Shown piece by piece: positions 15,680 to 24,574 of a stretch of 64,000 bases of DNA. Made by a program: the position numbers and the translations under genes. The DNA lies in NCBI GenBank assembly GCA_016875165.1, contig VGSF01000013.1, positions 1 through 64,000 of the forward strand. Reading direction: 5' to 3'. Below the pieces are notes generated by a model, which saw nothing but the letters and a program-made list of their open reading frames with translations, did no database searches and was not told the origin of the DNA. Source of the DNA: Deltaproteobacteria bacterium. GTDB taxonomy: Bacteria > Desulfobacterota > SM23-61. Numbering within the stretch: position 1 is the first letter of the stretch; the number at the start of each line of letters is the position of its first letter.

Positions 15680-16546
15680 TTAAGTCTCTTTTTTGAAGGC
15701 CCCGAAGAGTCCTTCCGGCTTGAAAACGATAAAAATGAAGAAGATGCCGAAGATGATTATGTCGCGATAACCCGCTGTAAAATAGGCATCATTCATCACC
15801 TCGATAATCCCCAATAAGAGACCGGCAATCATGGCCCCGCGCACGTTTCCCAAACCTCCTATCACCATGGCCACAATTCCAATCAATCCCTGCCGAATAC
15901 CGATGAAGGGGGTAATCTGCAAATAAACCAAAGCTGTCAGAACACCGGCCACTCCAGCCAATGCCCCGGAAGAGAAGAAAGTGAAACTGATGACCCGATC
16001 GGGGTCGACCCCCAACAGGCTGGCATTGACTTGCCCCTCCGAGGTGGCTCTCATAGCCCTTCCCATCCGCGTTCTCCGAATGAACATGTCGAGTCCAGCC
16101 ATCAAGGCCAAAGAGGTAATCAGGATGATGATTTGGATGGAGGATACGACCACCGGTCCCAAATGAAATTGGGCAATCTCGGCCGTTTGCGGGTATCGAG
16201 AGGGTTCGGATCCCCAAATCTGAGTGCCCACGTTTTGCAACAAAATTCCAAAGGCGATGGTGCTCACCAGGGGACCTAAAAAATGAGCTTTCTTCAGAGG
16301 GCGAAAACAAAATCGTTCGACAAGAATTCCCATGATGCCTGCCCCCACCATGGCCAGAATCAGGGAAAGGTATAGAGGAATCCCAAGATAGGCAAAAGTC
16401 AGACCCAGGAACGCTCCGACCATGAAAACATCCCCATGGGCCAGATTGATCATCTGGAGAAGGCCGAGCACCAAGGTGTATCCAATCGCAATAAGGGAAT
16501 AGGTGCTGCCCAACATTAAGCCATTGATGAGTTGCTGAAAGAACAT
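15680..16546 (-). CDS. livH: Branched-chain amino acid-type ABC transporter permease LivH (system 1)
   Basis: 288 residues with the LivH N-terminus LINGLMLGSTYSLIAIGYTL at residues 6-25 and the EAA-like VIGGLGNVRGAMIAGLLLG near residue 229. About eight membrane helices. It pairs with LivM. It is the first permease gene after the binding protein, separated from livK by 66 bases that contain a GC-rich hairpin. Confidence 0.93.
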   Translation of the reverse strand: MFFQQLINGLMLGSTYSLIAIGYTLVLGLLQMINLAHGDVFMVGAFLGLTFAYLGIPLYLSLILAMVGAGIMGILVERFCFRPLKKAHFLGPLVSTIAFGILLQNVGTQIWGSEPSRYPQTAEIAQFHLGPVVVSSIQIIILITSLALMAGLDMFIRRTRMGRAMRATSEGQVNASLLGVDPDRVISFTFFSSGALAGVAGVLTALVYLQITPFIGIRQGLIGIVAMVIGGLGNVRGAMIAGLLLGIIEVMNDAYFTAGYRDIIIFGIFFIFIVFKPEGLFGAFKKET

Positions 16547-16569
16547 TGCTGACTCCCTAGCGAAGAATT

Positions 16570-16598
16570 ATTCGAGCGGCCCGAGCGGCCGCCCGAAT
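16570..16598 (-). promoter_or_regulatory. GC-rich hairpin between livK and livH (system 1)
   Basis: ATTCG (16570-16574) with CGAAT (16594-16598) and GCGGCC (16576-16581) with GGCCGC (16587-16592) form one stem with a 5-base loop. No T-run follows on the minus strand. Its place directly behind the binding-protein gene suggests transcript stabilisation or partial termination so that LivK exceeds the membrane subunits. Confidence 0.5.
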
Positions 16599-16612
16599 TG
16601 GATATTAATGAT

Positions 16613-17815
16613 TTATTTTACTGGGCCCCATTGACCTCCCTTGATTTCAAAGACGATGACATCTTTGATGCCATCGCCGACCTCGTTGAAGCCTCGGCTG
16701 GCCACTCCCTTGAAATCTCGAAGGGTCGTAAGATATTCCATGATCTTGGCTCTATCCGCAGCCAAATCTCCCGGCTTGTTGGTCACTCTTTTCTTCTTGA
16801 TCGCTTCGACAATCATAAATACCGCATCATAGGCGTTCACCGGATAATAATCCGGCATTTCCGTGTATTCGCTGGTATACATGGTCTTTTGCCGCTTCTG
16901 GTAAGCTTCGATGAATTTTTTACTTGCCGGGGTGGCCACGCTCATATGCCAAATCGTGCCGGATAAGGTCCCTTCTACAGCCTTGCCGCCTATTTCCGCT
17001 ATATTCCCTTCCATAATCGGAGCGGTGCTCATGAAAGGTTGCTTCATCCCTTGGCGGCGGGCTTCCGTGATGATATTCAACGCATCCGGGCCCAGAGCCC
17101 CCATCCCGATCCCGTCCGGGTTCATGGCTTTCAGCTTGGTGATCTGGGCCATGAATTGGGCGTCGTTGGTCAGGAAGGTCACGGGACTATCACCGGTGAT
17201 AACCTCGATCCCATTCGCTTTGTAGGCCGCGGGAAGAACCCCTGTTCCCACGGACTTGGACACGGCGTCTTTGATGTCCGCGATGATGGCCACCTTCTTG
17301 ATGTTGTAGCGCTTCTTGAATTCCTTGACTACCGCATCTCCGATCTTATCCTCGGTAAGGGTGTTTCTGAAGGCATAAGGCCGGTTGGCGGCAGACAATC
17401 CAGGTTTGGACGAGGCCACGCAAATCTGCACGATTTTGAGCAGGTTCCCCAACGGGAAAGTGGCCTCGGCCTCAGAGCTGTAATGGGGGCCGACGATGGC
17501 CAGAACCTTGTGGTCTCCAGTCAACTTGCGAACTACGGTCACCGCTTCCCCGGGATGGCTTGCCGTGTCTTCGAGGTAAAGTTTCAAAGGCACGCCATAG
17601 ACGCCCCCTTCGGCATTGATGACATCAATGGCCGCCTGGGTCCCAATGGCTTCCCGTTTTCCTACATTGGCGCCGTGGCCGCTAATGCAAAGGGCCGCGC
17701 CGATGCGAATCTCCGGCCCGGCGATCGTCTGCGCAGAAGAAGGGACTGAAATGAACAAGGCTAAAAAGAAAACGCAGATTGGAAGGGCCATCCAATTTCT
17801 CATCTTTCTTTCCAT
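16613..17815 (-). CDS. livK: ABC transporter periplasmic substrate-binding protein, LivK type (system 1)
   Basis: 400 residues with a Sec signal peptide (MERKMRNW, hydrophobic stretch, probable cut after PSSA near residue 28). The mature part is a peripla_BP_6 fold: IRIGAALCISGHGANVGK, then AIDVINAEGGVYG and the hinge region VGPHYSSEAEATFPLGN. The tail motif VTNKPGDLAADRAKIM recurs in the other two LivK proteins of the window, marking them as paralogues. It captures the solute for LivHMGF. ATG 17815 has AAAAAGGAGGAAGAATT before it, one of the strongest sites in the window. Confidence 0.92.
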   Translation of the reverse strand: MERKMRNWMALPICVFFLALFISVPSSAQTIAGPEIRIGAALCISGHGANVGKREAIGTQAAIDVINAEGGVYGVPLKLYLEDTASHPGEAVTVVRKLTGDHKVLAIVGPHYSSEAEATFPLGNLLKIVQICVASSKPGLSAANRPYAFRNTLTEDKIGDAVVKEFKKRYNIKKVAIIADIKDAVSKSVGTGVLPAAYKANGIEVITGDSPVTFLTNDAQFMAQITKLKAMNPDGIGMGALGPDALNIITEARRQGMKQPFMSTAPIMEGNIAEIGGKAVEGTLSGTIWHMSVATPASKKFIEAYQKRQKTMYTSEYTEMPDYYPVNAYDAVFMIVEAIKKKRVTNKPGDLAADRAKIMEYLTTLRDFKGVASRGFNEVGDGIKDVIVFEIKGGQWGPVK

Positions 17816-17911
17816 AATTCTTCCTCCTTTTTAAATGTGAGATTAACCATTTCTGAAAACCGCGAGCAACGAGTTTCTCTTTTCTTTCCGATCACCCCCT
17901 TCCTTGAAATT

Positions 17912-18211
17912 TCATCCGCCACAGATCGGTAAAAAAATGGTGATTTGATCACCGTCCCGGACAATTGAAGTGAGCTGTCTATCTTTCTCCATGCTGAGCC
18001 CGTTCAACATCACTACATGGGTTTGTTCAATATTCTTTTGGGTAAAAGTCCCGGATGAGCCCGTGATGGAAGCACAGTGCTTGCGACTGAATCGGTCAAC
18101 CACTTTCTTTACGTTTGTTCCGGGGGGAACCTCCATCTCTTCAAACAATTCCCCCTCTCCTTTTACAAGATAGCCGTAAAATTTCACCAGGACCTTTATG
18201 TTTTTTTCCAC
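17912..18211 (-). CDS. MoaD/ThiS-like sulfur-carrier protein linked to aldehyde oxidoreductase
   Basis: 99 residues with a beta-grasp pattern and the essential C-terminal Gly-Gly (FLPICGG). In MoaD and ThiS this tail is adenylated and thiocarboxylated to donate sulfur; here the product would be the dithiolene of molybdopterin for tungsten or molybdenum enzymes. It starts with GTG at 18211, overlapping the end of the aldehyde oxidoreductase gene by 16 bases, a common pairing for AOR-type genes. It probably supplies a dedicated MoaD subunit, but ThiS-like or other sulfur-carrier roles are not excluded. Confidence 0.82.
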   Translation of the reverse strand: MEKNIKVLVKFYGYLVKGEGELFEEMEVPPGTNVKKVVDRFSRKHCASITGSSGTFTQKNIEQTHVVMLNGLSMEKDRQLTSIVRDGDQITIFLPICGG

Positions 18212-20049
18212 CCCAGGGCCGCCTTTCCTTCTTCTTCAAGGTCGAGTTCTTTTAATTTTTCCGGTCTGGGCACGCCCTTCTCATCCCAGTTACGCACCTT
18301 ATAATAATCCTTTAAGAGGGTATCCAATTCAACGATATGCCCTTTCGCCGGGCCAGCCGGCATGGGTTCTTTCAAAAGCCGCGGTGGCAGGGCATCATCT
18401 TTTCCAGTGAGGCCTTCCCTGAAATTGAATAATCTCTCCAGGTTCCAGATACGCTCTCCGGCCTTGAATAAATCCAGTTCAGGAAATGGTTCCCCAACCA
18501 CAAAAGAAAAGAGGCTGGCGACTTCTTGAAAATCCATCCCGCCATTGTTAGGGGGGAAGATGCAATAACCTAAAGAATCCAAAAAGGCTGTGCGATCGTG
18601 ATAAAATTGGGCGACGGCTCCCTTGCCTTCTATGGATAGGGGATCAAGGTAAGGGGGGGTCCCGAAGGTCTCCCGGGAAATAAGGCCCCTCTCATGGCAA
18701 CCGCCCCGAGGAGAGGTGGAATAAGTAAGGGCCATGGACTTGGCTCCCCGAGGATCATAGGCTGGGATTTCCATGCCCTTTACCTGCATGGCGAAATGAA
18801 TCGAGTTTCCCCCAATCTTCTCGGCTGCCCGCCGGGTTCCTTCGGCCAGAAGATCTCCGAGCCCCTGGCGATTTCCAATCCTGCGGACCATTTCGACCAT
18901 AGCCTGGTGGTTCCCAAACTTTAAATCCAAGCCTCCCAGGTCCGCTTTGCTCAACAGCCCTTTTTCCGCGCATTCCATGGCAAACCCAATGCCATTGCCT
19001 GTGGAAATGGTGTCCATCCCAAACTGATCGCATAATCGATCCGCCGCAATGACGGCGTCAATGTTGGTATTTCCGCAGTGGGCCCCAAACGCCCAGAAAG
19101 TTTCATACTCAGGCCCTTCCGTCTCAAACCCCTCATAAGGGGCCCTGGCCTTCGTCAGATTACCGCAAGCGACCGGACAACTGTGGCAGGTCGTTTTCCG
19201 GATGAGCCTCTCCTGCTGTTTTATATAACTTACTTCGTGAATCCCCTCAAACATTCCGCCTTGATAATTCCGGGTGGGAAAGAGGCCCCGCTCATTGACG
19301 ATGAGCTGATTCCTCGGCGTGCCATATTTCCCGAACATCACCAGCCGCTCGACTCCCCGGGCTTTTTTTCGGATGGCCGTCTGGAGTTCTCGGAAGGGAC
19401 CTGGTTGAACGAGCGGAACCTTTCGGGTCCCGTTCACCGCAATGGCCTGGAGGTTTTTGGAAGCTAAGACCAATCCAGCCCCTCCCCGGCCGACGGCCCG
19501 ATAGCCGCTGATGATGGAAGCAAATCGAACCCCTTTCTCTCCCGCCGGTCCAATGCAGGCGATTTGGATATTTTTGTCTCCTCCCAACTCTTGGCGAATC
19601 GTCTCCTGGCAGTCATCGGTCAGTTTTCCCCTCAGGTGAGAGGCTTTCCGGAATTCCACTTTTCCATCGTTGATCCAGAGATAATCCGGCTCTTCCGACC
19701 GGCCTTCCAGGATGAAGCCATCATAGCCCGAGTTGCGCATCCCGGCTCCAAAAAAACCACCCGCCAAGCTCATGAGGATGGTTCCGGTCAGGGGAGATTT
19801 GGTTTCCACACAGTACTTCGGGGCCCAGGGCGCTCCCGTGCCAATCATCGGGCCAGCCAAGAAGATCAATTTATTATCAGGAGACTGGGGATCTGTCCCT
19901 GGCTTTAGTTCGTCAAAAAGAATCTTGGCTCCGAGTCCCCTTCCTCCTATGAATTTTAGAATTTTGGATTGATCAATCTCTTCCTTTTCAAATTTTTTCC
20001 GGGCCAGATCAACCCTGAGAATAATATTCTTATACTTCTCTGATTTCAT
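18196..20049 (-). CDS. Aldehyde ferredoxin oxidoreductase (tungsten-type, AOR family)
   Basis: 617 residues, the usual AOR length. The [4Fe-4S] ligands fall at C288, C291, C295 (CHSCPVAC) and C496 (LGYCIFPP), nearly the numbering of the Pyrococcus enzyme. The N-terminal domain has GGRGLGAKIL and GPMIGTGAPWAPKYC, as in the pterin-binding part of the family. It oxidises aldehydes to acids, or reduces acids with low-potential ferredoxin, in the cytoplasm. It lies between a ferredoxin gene and a MoaD-like gene and near an iron alcohol dehydrogenase, which could interconvert acid, aldehyde and alcohol. ATG 20049 is preceded by AGAGGGGAAA. Confidence 0.92.
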   Translation of the reverse strand: MKSEKYKNIILRVDLARKKFEKEEIDQSKILKFIGGRGLGAKILFDELKPGTDPQSPDNKLIFLAGPMIGTGAPWAPKYCVETKSPLTGTILMSLAGGFFGAGMRNSGYDGFILEGRSEEPDYLWINDGKVEFRKASHLRGKLTDDCQETIRQELGGDKNIQIACIGPAGEKGVRFASIISGYRAVGRGGAGLVLASKNLQAIAVNGTRKVPLVQPGPFRELQTAIRKKARGVERLVMFGKYGTPRNQLIVNERGLFPTRNYQGGMFEGIHEVSYIKQQERLIRKTTCHSCPVACGNLTKARAPYEGFETEGPEYETFWAFGAHCGNTNIDAVIAADRLCDQFGMDTISTGNGIGFAMECAEKGLLSKADLGGLDLKFGNHQAMVEMVRRIGNRQGLGDLLAEGTRRAAEKIGGNSIHFAMQVKGMEIPAYDPRGAKSMALTYSTSPRGGCHERGLISRETFGTPPYLDPLSIEGKGAVAQFYHDRTAFLDSLGYCIFPPNNGGMDFQEVASLFSFVVGEPFPELDLFKAGERIWNLERLFNFREGLTGKDDALPPRLLKEPMPAGPAKGHIVELDTLLKDYYKVRNWDEKGVPRPEKLKELDLEEEGKAALGWKKT

Positions 20050-20136
20050 TTTCCCCTCTACCTGTTTTATGCTCTTCTCCTGGCTTCGGCTTGATTCCCC
20101 AATCAGGATGATTTCGAGGCCTTCTTGATCCAGGAT

Positions 20137-20469
20137 TTAAAAAGTCCGCCCAAATACCACCGTCTTTTTCTTTTTCGTTGCCAGATTGCTCATCTGCTCC
20201 ATTGGCCCGAATTCCATGCATTTTGTCAGGCAGTGATGGACGCAGGCAGGTTTCTTTCCTTCCGCGACCCGCTGCATGCAGAAATCGCAAAATTCCGTGG
20301 GGATCGGCACATACTCAAATACATTTTTATCTCTCCCCCGGTACATCCGCTCGATCACCCGGATGCCCCATTCGTCGGTTTTGTGACCATGTTCCTGTTT
20401 GCAGGCCAGTTCACAAGCATGGCAGCCGCTGCACCATTCGTAATCGATAAAAAGCCCGTAATTCATCAT
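20137..20469 (-). CDS. 4Fe-4S ferredoxin-type electron transfer subunit
   Basis: 110 residues from ATG 20469. Two cysteine groups are visible: CSGCHACELAC near residue 13 and CDFCMQ...CVHHCLTKC near residues 60-83, consistent with two [4Fe-4S] clusters of the DmsB/NrfC type but in a short protein. The start overlaps the stop of the upstream molybdopterin oxidoreductase (ATGA arrangement), with AAAGGAGACTCT as ribosome site; an upstream-extended reading from 20562 lies inside that gene and is not supported. It is the likely electron partner of 20466-22724, of the aldehyde oxidoreductase that follows, or of both. Confidence 0.88.
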   Translation of the reverse strand: MMNYGLFIDYEWCSGCHACELACKQEHGHKTDEWGIRVIERMYRGRDKNVFEYVPIPTEFCDFCMQRVAEGKKPACVHHCLTKCMEFGPMEQMSNLATKKKKTVVFGRTF

Positions 20470-22724
20470 AGAGTCTCCTTTTGGTAAATCCCGGCGATCC
20501 CTTCTTCGGCTTTGTAAACTTTGCAAAGGATCGATTTGTATTGTCCTCCGCCGAACCCGCATTTGGCTTGAGTGCCATCTGGGATCAACTGGTTAATATT
20601 GACTTCCCAAACATCGAAAAAGTTCTTGGCTCCTCTCTCTGGAAGCCACCAGCCATGAGGCGCCTGGACAACTTGGGGGTGGATTCCGATGAAATATTTG
20701 GCCTTCCGTTTGCACCGGCCGTTTGGGTTTTCCACCCAAACCCAATCCCCATCCTGAATGCCAAGGGAACGGGCCGTATCTGGATGAATCTCGATGGTCG
20801 GATCAGGTTCCAGCTCCCTCAAAGATTTGATATTTCTGTGTTCGGCGTGGAAATAGAGAACACTGCGCCGGCCAGTCGATAGAATCAAAGGGTATTCTTT
20901 AGCCAATGCCGGCGTGCTGTACGGGCTCATATGGGGTTCTTGGTAGTAAGGAAGCGGGTCATAGCCCCAGCGTTCAAAATGGGTGGAATACAGTTCCACC
21001 TTCCCGGTAGGGGTATTGAAACCCGGTTTTCCATCCTTGCGCAGGAGACCTTTTTCATGCCGGCGGTAAGGAGCCGTAGGGTGGCCGGAAGGAGGAAAGA
21101 CCCATCCTTTTTCTTTCAATTGTTCATAGTTCAAACCCGAGGGTTTCAAGAAGTCATTGAATAGATCGTAAAGATCCTTCCACTTCAGCTTGGGATTGAA
21201 CCTCCGAGCCAGCTCGAAGCAAATCTCTTCATCCGGTTTGCACTCAGGAACCTCGATCGCTTTCTGCATGGCGTTCAAGGGCGTCCACCAGGCCCGAATG
21301 CCGTCCCGTTCCGCCATGGTGGCCGCCGGCAAAACGATATCCGCCAGGAGAGCGGCTGTTGGATTCATGAAGAGATCCACGACCACAATGAAATCCAGGC
21401 GATTTAGTGCTTCATAATACTTTTTGGGATTCGCCGCCGAGACCAGCATGTTGTTGCCGGCGATCCAGGCGCCCTTGAGCGGATACGGCTTGTCGGTCAA
21501 AAGGGTATCCAGAACAACATCAGCTTGGGCCCTCCAGTGAAATTCCTTGACAATGGGATATACGTCAACCCCCAGCCGTTTGGCCATTTGCTCCGGCGGC
21601 ATCACATCGCCGTAATAGGCATCTATGGCCTCCTGGCTCATAGGGTAAGGGGGCACATCATGGGCCATACGGGCAATGGCCATTCCTCCCGGAATATCAA
21701 TATTCCCGGTGACGGCCCAAAGACATATGACGGCATTGACCACCAAGGCCCCTTCGGGAGCCAAATCCACCGGGACTCCCCATTGAATGGAAGCCGGGTG
21801 GCTGGTGGCAAAAAGACGCGCTGCCTCGATGATTTTTTCCTTGGGAACCCAGGTGATTTGAGATACTTTTTCAGGGGAATATTCTTTTACTCTTTCGGCC
21901 AGCTTATCGAAACCATAGGTCCATTTCTCGATAAACTCTTTATCGTAAAGTTTCTCTCCGATGATGACATGCAAAAGCCCCAGCGCCAGCGCTCCGTCTG
22001 TGCCCGGACGAAGCTGCAGCCAAACGTCTGCCTTGGCGGCGACCCAGGTATAGACGGGATCCACCACGATGGACTTGCTTCCCCGTTTCATACAGTCAAT
22101 TACCCAGGCGGCCATGAATCCATCGTTACAGGTGTAAGCAGGGTTCTGCCCCCAGATCATGATGCATTGGGGAAGAACGAACTCCGGATCGTCAAAGCGC
22201 TTCTGGGAAAACTGGGAGCAGTCCGGAACGGTGTAATCCCCTTGGAGCATGCGCATACACACCAGGCGGGGATGAAAACATGAATTTCCCGTCAATCCGC
22301 CCTGGAGCCAGTTGGGACTTCCGTAGGAATAGGCTAAAAGGAGGAGCCATCCGCCGACATTTCTTCCAGTCCCCTGGATGAAGAGCATTGACTCCGCTCC
22401 ATGCTTCTCTTTGATATCCGTCATTCGCTTTTGAATGAGATCATACGCTTCATCCCAGGAGATTTTCTCCCACTTGTCCTCTCCCCTCTTGCCGATCCTT
22501 TTTAGGGGATGGCGGAGACGGTCGGGATGATAAATATATTCTTTAATCGCCAAGGCTCGAGGACAAAGTCTGCCGTTATTATAAGGATGGTCGGGATTCC
22601 CCTCCATCTTGATCAATTTTCCATCCTTTACATGAAGAAAGACCCCGCAGCCTCCATGGCAACCGGGCCCGGCGGACCAGGTGATCGTCTTCACAATCTT
22701 TTCGCCGTTGTTGCTTTGTTTCAT
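20466..22724 (-). CDS. Molybdopterin (bis-PGD) oxidoreductase, DMSO reductase family
   Basis: 752 residues with Molybdopterin, and C-terminal molydop_binding domains (GWVFP... to HGWWLPERG). The N-terminal Fe4S domain has C22, C26 and C54, but the first cysteine of the usual CxxCxxxC pattern is replaced by Gly19. The probable Mo/W ligand is C149 in TGNSCFHPR. No twin-arginine signal is seen, so it should be cytoplasmic. Relatives include formate dehydrogenases, thiosulfate reductases and acetylene hydratase; the substrate cannot be named. It is translationally coupled to a ferredoxin and followed by an aldehyde oxidoreductase. ATG 22724 follows CAGGAGGAGGTTAAAA. Confidence 0.87.
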   Translation of the reverse strand: MKQSNNGEKIVKTITWSAGPGCHGGCGVFLHVKDGKLIKMEGNPDHPYNNGRLCPRALAIKEYIYHPDRLRHPLKRIGKRGEDKWEKISWDEAYDLIQKRMTDIKEKHGAESMLFIQGTGRNVGGWLLLLAYSYGSPNWLQGGLTGNSCFHPRLVCMRMLQGDYTVPDCSQFSQKRFDDPEFVLPQCIMIWGQNPAYTCNDGFMAAWVIDCMKRGSKSIVVDPVYTWVAAKADVWLQLRPGTDGALALGLLHVIIGEKLYDKEFIEKWTYGFDKLAERVKEYSPEKVSQITWVPKEKIIEAARLFATSHPASIQWGVPVDLAPEGALVVNAVICLWAVTGNIDIPGGMAIARMAHDVPPYPMSQEAIDAYYGDVMPPEQMAKRLGVDVYPIVKEFHWRAQADVVLDTLLTDKPYPLKGAWIAGNNMLVSAANPKKYYEALNRLDFIVVVDLFMNPTAALLADIVLPAATMAERDGIRAWWTPLNAMQKAIEVPECKPDEEICFELARRFNPKLKWKDLYDLFNDFLKPSGLNYEQLKEKGWVFPPSGHPTAPYRRHEKGLLRKDGKPGFNTPTGKVELYSTHFERWGYDPLPYYQEPHMSPYSTPALAKEYPLILSTGRRSVLYFHAEHRNIKSLRELEPDPTIEIHPDTARSLGIQDGDWVWVENPNGRCKRKAKYFIGIHPQVVQAPHGWWLPERGAKNFFDVWEVNINQLIPDGTQAKCGFGGGQYKSILCKVYKAEEGIAGIYQKETL

Positions 22725-22755
22725 TTTTAACCTCCTCCTGGATTATCCTTCCCCT

Positions 22756-23907
22756 TCAGGCATAACCAAAGGCCATTTTAAAGATCATTAAAGCGTCTCC
22801 CTCCCCGACTTCCCGAATGTTCATGGGTAAAAGTCTTTGACCCCCTCGGTGAGCCATGAGGGCTAAGGCCTGAACATCTTCTATATCATAATCCTTTAAA
22901 TAAGGAGATATGCACATTTCTTCCAAAAGGCGCCGCACGGCATCGCAGGCTTTCTGGGACGCTTCCTGTGCCGAGAGACCTCGAATTTCCTCTCCTAAAG
23001 CCTCGGCGACTTCTGTGTAAAGCTCCTCATGGCCGATGTAATTAAATTGCATGACCCAGGGAGCGAGAACCGCCAGAGACTGGCAGTGGGTAAACCCCTT
23101 GTGCCCAAAAACCAGGGCCAAGGCATGAATGGCCCCCAGCCCGCTGTTGGTCATGGCGATTCCGGCGATCGTCGCGGCCCGGGCCATACCTTCTCGGGCC
23201 TCCATGTCCGAGCCATCTTTATAAGCCCTGTAGAGATATCGTCCAATCAAGCGCAGAGCTTCGCCAGTATACATGCGGGTCAGAGGGTTGGCAAAGCGGG
23301 ACGTATGGCCTTCCACGGCATGTACCAAGGCATCCAGACCTGTCTCCGCCGTCAGTTTGGGTGACATCAGGCAGGATAATTCTGGGTCCACCAGAGCAAC
23401 TTCGGGTACGATCCGGGTATCCCAGATGGACTTTTTAGTTCCTTCCTCGGGAACATTCACGACGACCGCCTGGGTTGTCTCCGTGCTGCTTCCCGCAGTC
23501 GTCGGGATCATGATGGTGGAGATGCCTTTCCTTATTAATTGATTGCGCCCCAAAAGAGGCCTCATCTGTCCGCCGTGAACAGCCACTACTGCCGCCCCTT
23601 TGGCTACGTCCATGGGCGAGCCGCCACCGAGGCCGATGATCAGGTCAAACCCCTTTTCCTGGACTACCTTTGAGCACTCTTCGACGATGTTGACATCCGG
23701 CTCAGGGCAAGGGTTTATGAAGGTTTCCGCGCGGGAGGCATAGTTTCCCATTGCGGAAAGGATCTTTTGAAGGATACCCAGCCTTTGCACGTTGGGACCG
23801 GTGACAATGAGGATTTTCTGGGGATTCATCTGCCCGAGAATCATCTCCAGAGATTTTAGAGCCCCAGTCCCCATGCACAGAATCCTGGGCTGCACGACTT
23901 GATACAT
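22756..23907 (-). CDS. Iron-containing alcohol dehydrogenase
   Basis: 383 residues, family length. The NAD-binding GGGSPMDVAKGAAV segment is near residues 96-109 and the metal ligands fit the pattern HAVEGHTS, GAIHALALVFGH and FTHCQS. It would oxidise an alcohol to an aldehyde or ketone, or the reverse, with NAD(P). The neighbours downstream are a Mo/W oxidoreductase and an aldehyde ferredoxin oxidoreductase, which could take the aldehyde to the acid. Start at 23907 is preceded by GAGGAGTGTTATAG. Confidence 0.9.
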   Translation of the reverse strand: MYQVVQPRILCMGTGALKSLEMILGQMNPQKILIVTGPNVQRLGILQKILSAMGNYASRAETFINPCPEPDVNIVEECSKVVQEKGFDLIIGLGGGSPMDVAKGAAVVAVHGGQMRPLLGRNQLIRKGISTIMIPTTAGSSTETTQAVVVNVPEEGTKKSIWDTRIVPEVALVDPELSCLMSPKLTAETGLDALVHAVEGHTSRFANPLTRMYTGEALRLIGRYLYRAYKDGSDMEAREGMARAATIAGIAMTNSGLGAIHALALVFGHKGFTHCQSLAVLAPWVMQFNYIGHEELYTEVAEALGEEIRGLSAQEASQKACDAVRRLLEEMCISPYLKDYDIEDVQALALMAHRGGQRLLPMNIREVGEGDALMIFKMAFGYA

Positions 23908-23949
23908 CTATAACACTCCTCGAAGAGTTTCCTGAGAAATCTTTTCAAA

Positions 23950-23998
23950 AAATTTTTTATCAACCCCCTCGACACACCGGTCTATAAAAAAAAGGGGG
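23950..23998 (-). terminator. Weak terminator-like structure behind the CoxG-like gene
   Basis: On the minus strand a CCCCC block is followed by a T-rich stretch, then GGGGG and TTGATAAAAAATTTTTT. The stem is short and the loop long, so this is a weak call. Confidence 0.25.
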
Positions 23999-24010
23999 GC
24001 GAATCTGGCA

Positions 24011-24535
24011 TCATAAAGCCGCTTGCTGCGCTCCCTCGGAAAATCCTTCGATCGTGATCGACGTTCCTAGGGCTTTTCCTATATTGGCCACGAATTGGGA
24101 TTCAATCTTGGCCCGCTGCCCGCTGATAACGGCCTCGTAAATCCTTTTCATTTGCCCGGAAGCCTCGGCGTTAATCTTATAGTGAATTCGGGTTTGGCTG
24201 GGATTGATCTCTTCCAAGTCCAGGATAATGTGCAGCTGCGTCTTCGATTCCGTGACCACTTTGCCGAATTTCTTGGTAATTTCCCCGGGTTCAGTCTCTC
24301 CACGCGCTTCCAGATGCCGGCGGTTGCTTCGGTCGGTGATGGAAATGACCGCTTTGCTATCCAAGGGAATGAGTCCCAGCTTTAAACGCAGATTACAATT
24401 CACCGTACTTTCGTCGATTTGGGTGAAAGACTTGCAGGTTGGTACGCATCCCGCGATAGCCGCCACGTCATTGAAAAATTTCCAGACCGACTCAACATCC
24501 TTTTCTACCGCGAGATAATTTTCAATCGTGATCAT
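24011..24535 (-). CDS. SRPBCC/CoxG-like protein
   Basis: 174 residues that match the CoxG (carbon monoxide dehydrogenase subunit G) branch of the START/SRPBCC fold: an N-terminal FFNDVAAIAGCVPTCKSF block and a C-terminal helix ending in a lipid- or membrane-type tail. CoxG in aerobic CO oxidisers helps anchor the enzyme to the membrane; other members bind hydrophobic ligands or assist molybdenum hydroxylases. Here no CO dehydrogenase is next to it. It sits 39 bases after a desaturase-like flavoprotein, so binding of a hydrophobic substrate for that enzyme is a reasonable guess. The ribosome site before ATG 24535 is weak (AGAAAGAG). Confidence 0.75.
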   Translation of the reverse strand: MITIENYLAVEKDVESVWKFFNDVAAIAGCVPTCKSFTQIDESTVNCNLRLKLGLIPLDSKAVISITDRSNRRHLEARGETEPGEITKKFGKVVTESKTQLHIILDLEEINPSQTRIHYKINAEASGQMKRIYEAVISGQRAKIESQFVANIGKALGTSITIEGFSEGAQQAAL

Positions 24536-24574
24536 CTCTTTCTGCCCCCTCGTCTATTATTTCGATAGCCCATT

